The notes under the pieces were generated by a model, which made no database searches, was not told the origin of the DNA, and saw only the letters and a program-made list of their open reading frames with translations. The translations under genes were made by a program, and so were the position numbers. Positions 55,101 through 64,000 of a stretch of DNA of 64,000 nt are shown here, in pieces. Within the stretch, counting starts at the first letter, position 1. Each line of letters starts with the position of its first letter. This DNA comes from Coriaria nepalensis (Eukaryota > Streptophyta > Magnoliopsida > Cucurbitales > Coriariaceae), in assembly GCA_027186245.1 (NCBI GenBank), contig CP114490.1, forward strand, positions 8,812,501-8,876,500, written 5' to 3'.

Positions 55101-56152
55101 TGGGGTGCTTTAAGGCAAAATAACTAGTTTCTAATTTTGTCATGAATTTTGAAAGAGGGAAAATCCAATTCAAATCGACGACACTGAAGTTTGTGAAATA
55201 TTTTATGATTTAAGATCTTTATCCAAAAGACTGTTGATATTCGAGATGATATAGACTATAGAATTAAAGTAAGTTGGATGAAATAGATAATGACATTAAG
55301 AGTTTTATGCGACAGAAAGATACCCGCGAAGTTGAAAAAAAAGTATTATAAGACAATCGTTCGACGATGTATGTTTTATGGTTGAGAGTGTTGGGCTACT
55401 ATGAGACAATATATACATAAGATGATGATAACAAATATACATATGTTAAGATAGATCTATGGTGTACCACATAAGGATAAAATTAGAAATGACAAGATTA
55501 ACAGTTATCTAAGTATAGGCTCTATAGAGAAAAAAATTAGGGAGAGACCTCAAATATGATTTGGTTATATGTAGTGGAGACTAAAAAGACCTCAATTCAA
55601 TAAAGTTTAGATTGACAGGTAAGTGAAAGAGTAGACTGAAGAGTAAGTTGTAGAAAACTTGATAAAAATGATGGAAAAATATATCCTAAAACTTAGGTTA
55701 TGTGATAATATGGAAAAATTGCATAACTTTGAAAAACTTATATCCATATAATTGATTCCAAAAATAATGAAAATAAATTTTAAATAAAAAATTTAAAATA
55801 AATTTCATCTATTTTAAATCAAAAGATATATTTAAAATTTAAAATAAAATAAAAGAATTAATTAATAAAAAAAATGTATTTAAATATAATGATGAATTTC
55901 GAAATTCATTTATAAATAATAATATATTTAATTTTGAATTAAATATATTATATATAATATTAAATTGATATGAGATATTAATTTAATGTTAAGATTAGGG
56001 AAGTCAAATTTAAATTAGTTTGAAAAACTAATTAAAATTCAAATAAGATATTATATGATTTAAAATAGATAAGATTATATTTTAAATTAGATTTAAACAG
56101 ATTTAACTAAATTAAAGATATCATTAAAAATAATGATATGATTTAAAATAAA
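52199..56152. repeat. Three tandem copies of a 1320-bp unit
   Basis: Copies at 52201-53520, 53521-54840 and 54841-56152, each beginning GTTTGTGTAGTAGTGC. Line by line I see no difference until 56098 (C for A) in copy three, where matching ends near 56152; after that the sequence is only loosely similar to the unit's tail. The phrase TAGTTTGTGTAG occurs at each junction and at the left edge. The last 470 bases of the unit are almost pure A/T. Each copy contains a LINE fragment. Confidence 0.97.
52590..53040 (+). mobile_element. LINE reverse transcriptase C-terminal fragment (in each unit)
   Basis: Translation with stops gives DYRIKVSWMK, LCDRKIPAKLKKKYYKTIVR, MFYG-ECWA, then IHMLRWIYGV, KDKIRNDKIN and IEKKIRERPQIWFGYM. 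This is the characteristic end of plant L1-type LINE reverse transcriptase (HRIKAGWMKWR, LYGTECWA, MRMLRWMCG, KIRNE, RWFGH). The same fragment recurs 1320 and 2640 bases later. It is dead in all copies, with identical stops. Confidence 0.85.
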
Positions 56153-57993
56153 ATAAATTTTATTTTAAATTAAATTTAAAAAGATTTGATTTTATGAAAG
56201 ATATCACTAAAATATATCTTATGATTATCTTATCATTTAATATTATGATTGAATTATTAATTCAATTAATTTAAAGTGTTTAAATTAAAAATAATATTAA
56301 ATAGAAAACATAATAGAATCTTATAAATATATCTTATTCTAATTATTTCAGAATGAAAAAAAAATAGAAAGATTTTTCTTACCAAAAAAAAATATATATA
56401 TATAATCATATCTACCCGACATAAACTCAAATTGATTCTCCGATACAGTAGTAAGACTTATAAATCTCTGCTTTATAACTCTCTTCCAAAAGCTTATTGT
56501 AATTTTCATAAATTTTATTTTTTATAATTTAAATAATCTTATATATCATATTTATTCTTATAAATTAGATCTCAACTTCTCTTAAGCATTTTCACACCTT
56601 AATTAATATATCATTCCTAAGCTTCTATTAGCATTTTGCGTGTTCTAGCAGCAAGCTACTAAGTTTAAGCAGCACACGAAGAGCGGAAATGAAGGTTAGC
56701 CGCCTCCATTCACCCTTGTTCTAGGATAAAAATCAATCACATAACTAAGATTTTTGATTGAAGAAACCTAAATTCGAAAATATCTTGCAGAATTAGAGTA
56801 GTAATTTAGGGCTAGGAGGTTTGATACACCAAAAGGTTTTACGGATTCTTTTCTTGATAGCGAATGACTGTATTTAAAGCAGTAACTTTTCATTACGTTC
56901 AGGATCCATGTTTGAAAAATATGTCTGCAAAAGCTGTCTGTGAGCAGGTAAGGTAACTTTTTGTCTTAACATTTTGTCATTTTTTCCTCCAATTTAGGTG
57001 TCATAAGCAAAGTTGTTGTTCTATCTTGAAGGAATAAAAAAATAGAGACAAGTACAAACATGTTTCTACCTAATAATGATCGTTGAATTATAGATAGTGT
57101 TATTATAATTAAACATTACGCAAACAAATTATAGGTTTTGGTATGGGGTCCCATGAAATTGAATATGACATAATTCCTTATGGTTGTCTGTTGATTTATA
57201 TTTCAATATATTTTCTTTTCTTGATTGACTTCTGTTTTCTTGTCAAGTGCATTCATGGACGCCATTAGCGGTATGGACTTTCACTATGTTGAGAAAATCT
57301 TTATTATGAATTGGAATGGTTTGTACTTCAGTTTGAATGATTTGTTCTGAATCTGGATGCCGTCATTTTCATTTGGAATGCATTGGAATGCAGACAGCAT
57401 GCTACAACTGAAGTGTGGTTTTTGTCCAAACTACATGCTACATAGCAAAAAGAAATTGTCTATCTGGCAGCATAGTCAAAGGTTTGTCTGTCTGGCATTT
57501 TTAGTTTCGCTCTAATGAAATTTTATTGGTTTTTTTATATTATAATTGATCTAATTCTATGTATACTTGACTTCCTTGACTCCAAACTCATGTTTGAAGT
57601 AATGCAGCTTCATGCTAATGCGCATTTTGGCTTCCAGAGTTGACATTTTGATGGAAGCATGTTTTGGCGTTGACTCTTCAGCACGTAGTTTCTCATCATC
57701 ATTTGAAACTTGTGAGAATTGGAATCAGATCAATCGGATGAAAATTTATTAAGTTATCCCCTTATGTACCTGACTGTTGGTTTATTGCTCTACCAGCAAG
57801 GTCAATCTGAAATCTGTTACGGTGGAGGAAAATTCTTGATGCAAGCAAGTTTAAAATGTCTTACTAGACATGTTGGAGACTCACGTGACGTTGGAAGATG
57901 ATTGGAATGGATTTTGGGGTTTTTGATCATTTGACAGATAATACATTGCTTTAGGTGGAAGTTACACTTTTCTCTGGTTTTTAGTACAAAGCT

Positions 57994-58073
57994 ATCTCAT
58001 TATGTTGGTGTTAGTGCTAAGAAGGTCATCTCATTATGTTGGTGTTAGTGCTAAGAAGGTCATCTCATTATGA
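57994..58073. repeat. 34-bp tandem repeat, just over two copies
   Basis: ATCTCATTATGTTGGTGTTA through GCTAAGAAGGTC repeats at 57994 and 58028 with the start of a third at 58062, nearly without mismatch. Confidence 0.9.
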
Positions 58074-58429
58074 GTTTCCTTCATTGATTTAAGGGTTTTT
58101 AATGCATTTTCTGTTCATGTTATTGTTTAGCTGTTGGTTGTAATACGTAACCAACTACTTTTGTTAATGAAATTAGTTCTTGCAATTTCTAGCAAAAGCA
58201 CTTCTCTGCTCCATTACTTCAATGACTGTTGCAGCAACCATTAATAAGCAGGGGAGTCATAATAATTGGACAAAGTCAGTAAATGAGTTTCTACCAACAC
58301 AAGAAAACAGAGTGATCAACATGAAAATAGTGCTTATATACGCACCCATAGCGCAACTACAAACAAAAATAAATCAAAATTAAAGAACATAATTTTGATC
58401 TGAAAAGCTGTGAGAAACAGAGCTCAATG

Positions 58430-58565
58430 AAGTCCTTTTTGGAAATTTCAATTTCTAATGCTTGCATTTGATCCAATAAAGTCCAACACCTACTGGAGCA
58501 AGTCCTTTCTGGAAATTTCATTTTCTAATGCTTGCATTCGATCCAATCAAGTCCAACACCAATTT
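58430..58565. repeat. Tandem duplication of about 72 bp
   Basis: AAGTCCTTT-TGGAAATTTCA, AATGCTTGCATT, GATCCAAT and AAGTCCAACACC occur in the same order twice, about 72 bases apart. Confidence 0.9.
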
Positions 58566-58644
58566 TGTCAAACACTAGGAGATAAAATTAAAATAATGAA
58601 AACAAAAATCTTTTCGGAAAAGCCGGTCAAAACTCTCATCAATC

Positions 58645-63501
<4,857 letters not shown>

Positions 63502-63622
63502 TTATGGATAAAGGGATCTTGGTTGCCGCCAGACGGGTGTATCTTTTTGGCCAAAAAGATAACGGGGTGTTTCTTTTTCGGAACGTGTAGACTCCACGTG
63601 TAATCATTCTAGGCTCCATCAG

Positions 63623-64000
63623 TAGATGTGGCAATTCGTGCTGGCACGACGTAGATTGTGTCGTGCTATATCCGACACAGATTGTGTTATGTCGTGTTCA
63701 GTATGGATTGGCTCGTGCTCGTGCTTAAAAATAAGAGCACGACACGGATACAGTAACAGGCCATAAGCATGTCGTGCCGGTCCGTGAGATTGTGCTGACC
63801 CATGAGCCAGTGTCGGCCCATGTGCCTGTTTTGGCCTGGGAGCCCATTTCAACCCATGAGTTCGAAACCTTATTTTTAAAAAAAATATAATTTTAAATAA
63901 AAGAAGATTTTTAAAGTGATTAGTAAAATATTAATATATGTTTTGTATATTATTAATCGTTCATAAAAGTTATTATTTAATAAATTATAAATTAGTATCA
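63623..64000. mobile_element. End of a second hAT-type element (partial)
   Basis: Starts with TAGATGTGGCAATTCGTGC, a hAT-like terminus, followed by many copies of GTCGTGC/GCACGAC in both senses (63640-63790), the subterminal pattern also seen at the edge of the hAT element near 26200. The other end is outside the window. It lies about 200 bases upstream of the GluRS start codon, so it may touch its promoter. Confidence 0.65.

Larger units (their letters stand above)
56153..58644. other. Unassigned region downstream of GluRS
   Basis: AT-rich to about 56600, then of more balanced composition with no confident gene. The part 57600-57900 looks less random (a 60-codon open frame at 57719-57901) but has no known domain and no clear splice partners. 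Tandem duplications: a 34-base unit (57994-58073) and one of about 72 bases (58430-58565). Confidence 0.4.

Noticed and set aside
57719..57901. 60-codon open frame downstream of GluRS
   Set aside because: No domain, no splice partners found; kept only as a note in the spacer entry.

Overview
The window is nuclear DNA of a eudicot plant: AT-rich, with intron-rich genes (GT-AG junctions followed exon by exon) separated by transposon debris, microsatellites and low-complexity spacer. I cannot name the family or species from the sequence alone.

Intact protein-coding genes: the 3' end of a nucleotide-sugar transporter (1-267, +); a class I RPD3-type histone deacetylase of the HDA19 type (971-4634, -, 7 coding exons, 495 aa); the blue-light receptor kinase phototropin 2 (13235-19438, +, 22 coding exons, 929 aa); a small RING-H2 protein (20341-20847, -); a P-class PPR protein (27372-28517, -); a DC1-domain protein (34793-35521, -); an AT-hook/PPC (AHL) DNA-binding protein (46648-47538, -); and an organellar glutamyl-tRNA synthetase (58645-63426, -, 13 exons, 571 aa).

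Two broken genes stand out: an mTERF-family gene (32767-33761, +) with a frameshift and two internal stops, and a FAR1-related (FRS9-like) gene (40445-41253, -) with a frameshift, internal stops and a lost 3' half. From memory, HDA19, a RING-H2 gene, a PPR gene, mTERF6/PDE191 and FRS9 lie next to each other in the same order on Arabidopsis chromosome 4 (At4g38130-At4g38170). This window therefore looks like a conserved block, expanded by transposons, in which two members are decaying, as expected when a duplicated block loses genes because intact copies survive elsewhere.

Mobile elements: two related Mutator-like (MuDR) transposase remnants (8290-10850 and 31470-32520); two remnants with the DUF1985 domain usual in Ulp1-carrying MULEs (29490-30600 and 39640-40340); a decayed hAT transposase (about 22900-26285), a 473-bp hAT miniature element with its target duplication (22265-22737) and the end of another hAT element (63623-64000); a Ty3/gypsy reverse transcriptase fragment (42170-42960) and a Ty1/copia gag with primer-binding site (43202-44098); and a long-inverted-repeat element (about 36690-37760).

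Repeats: three tandem copies of a 1320-bp unit (52199-56152), apparently identical for nearly all their length, each carrying the end of a LINE reverse transcriptase; a telomere-like patchwork of direct and inverted blocks (7220-8080); a tandem array joined to a large hairpin (38405-39410); and a 30-plus-base G-rich tract (51581-51617). The 1320-bp triplication and the paired gene decay in the conserved block are the two observations most worth checking. I found no sign of a wholly new biological system.
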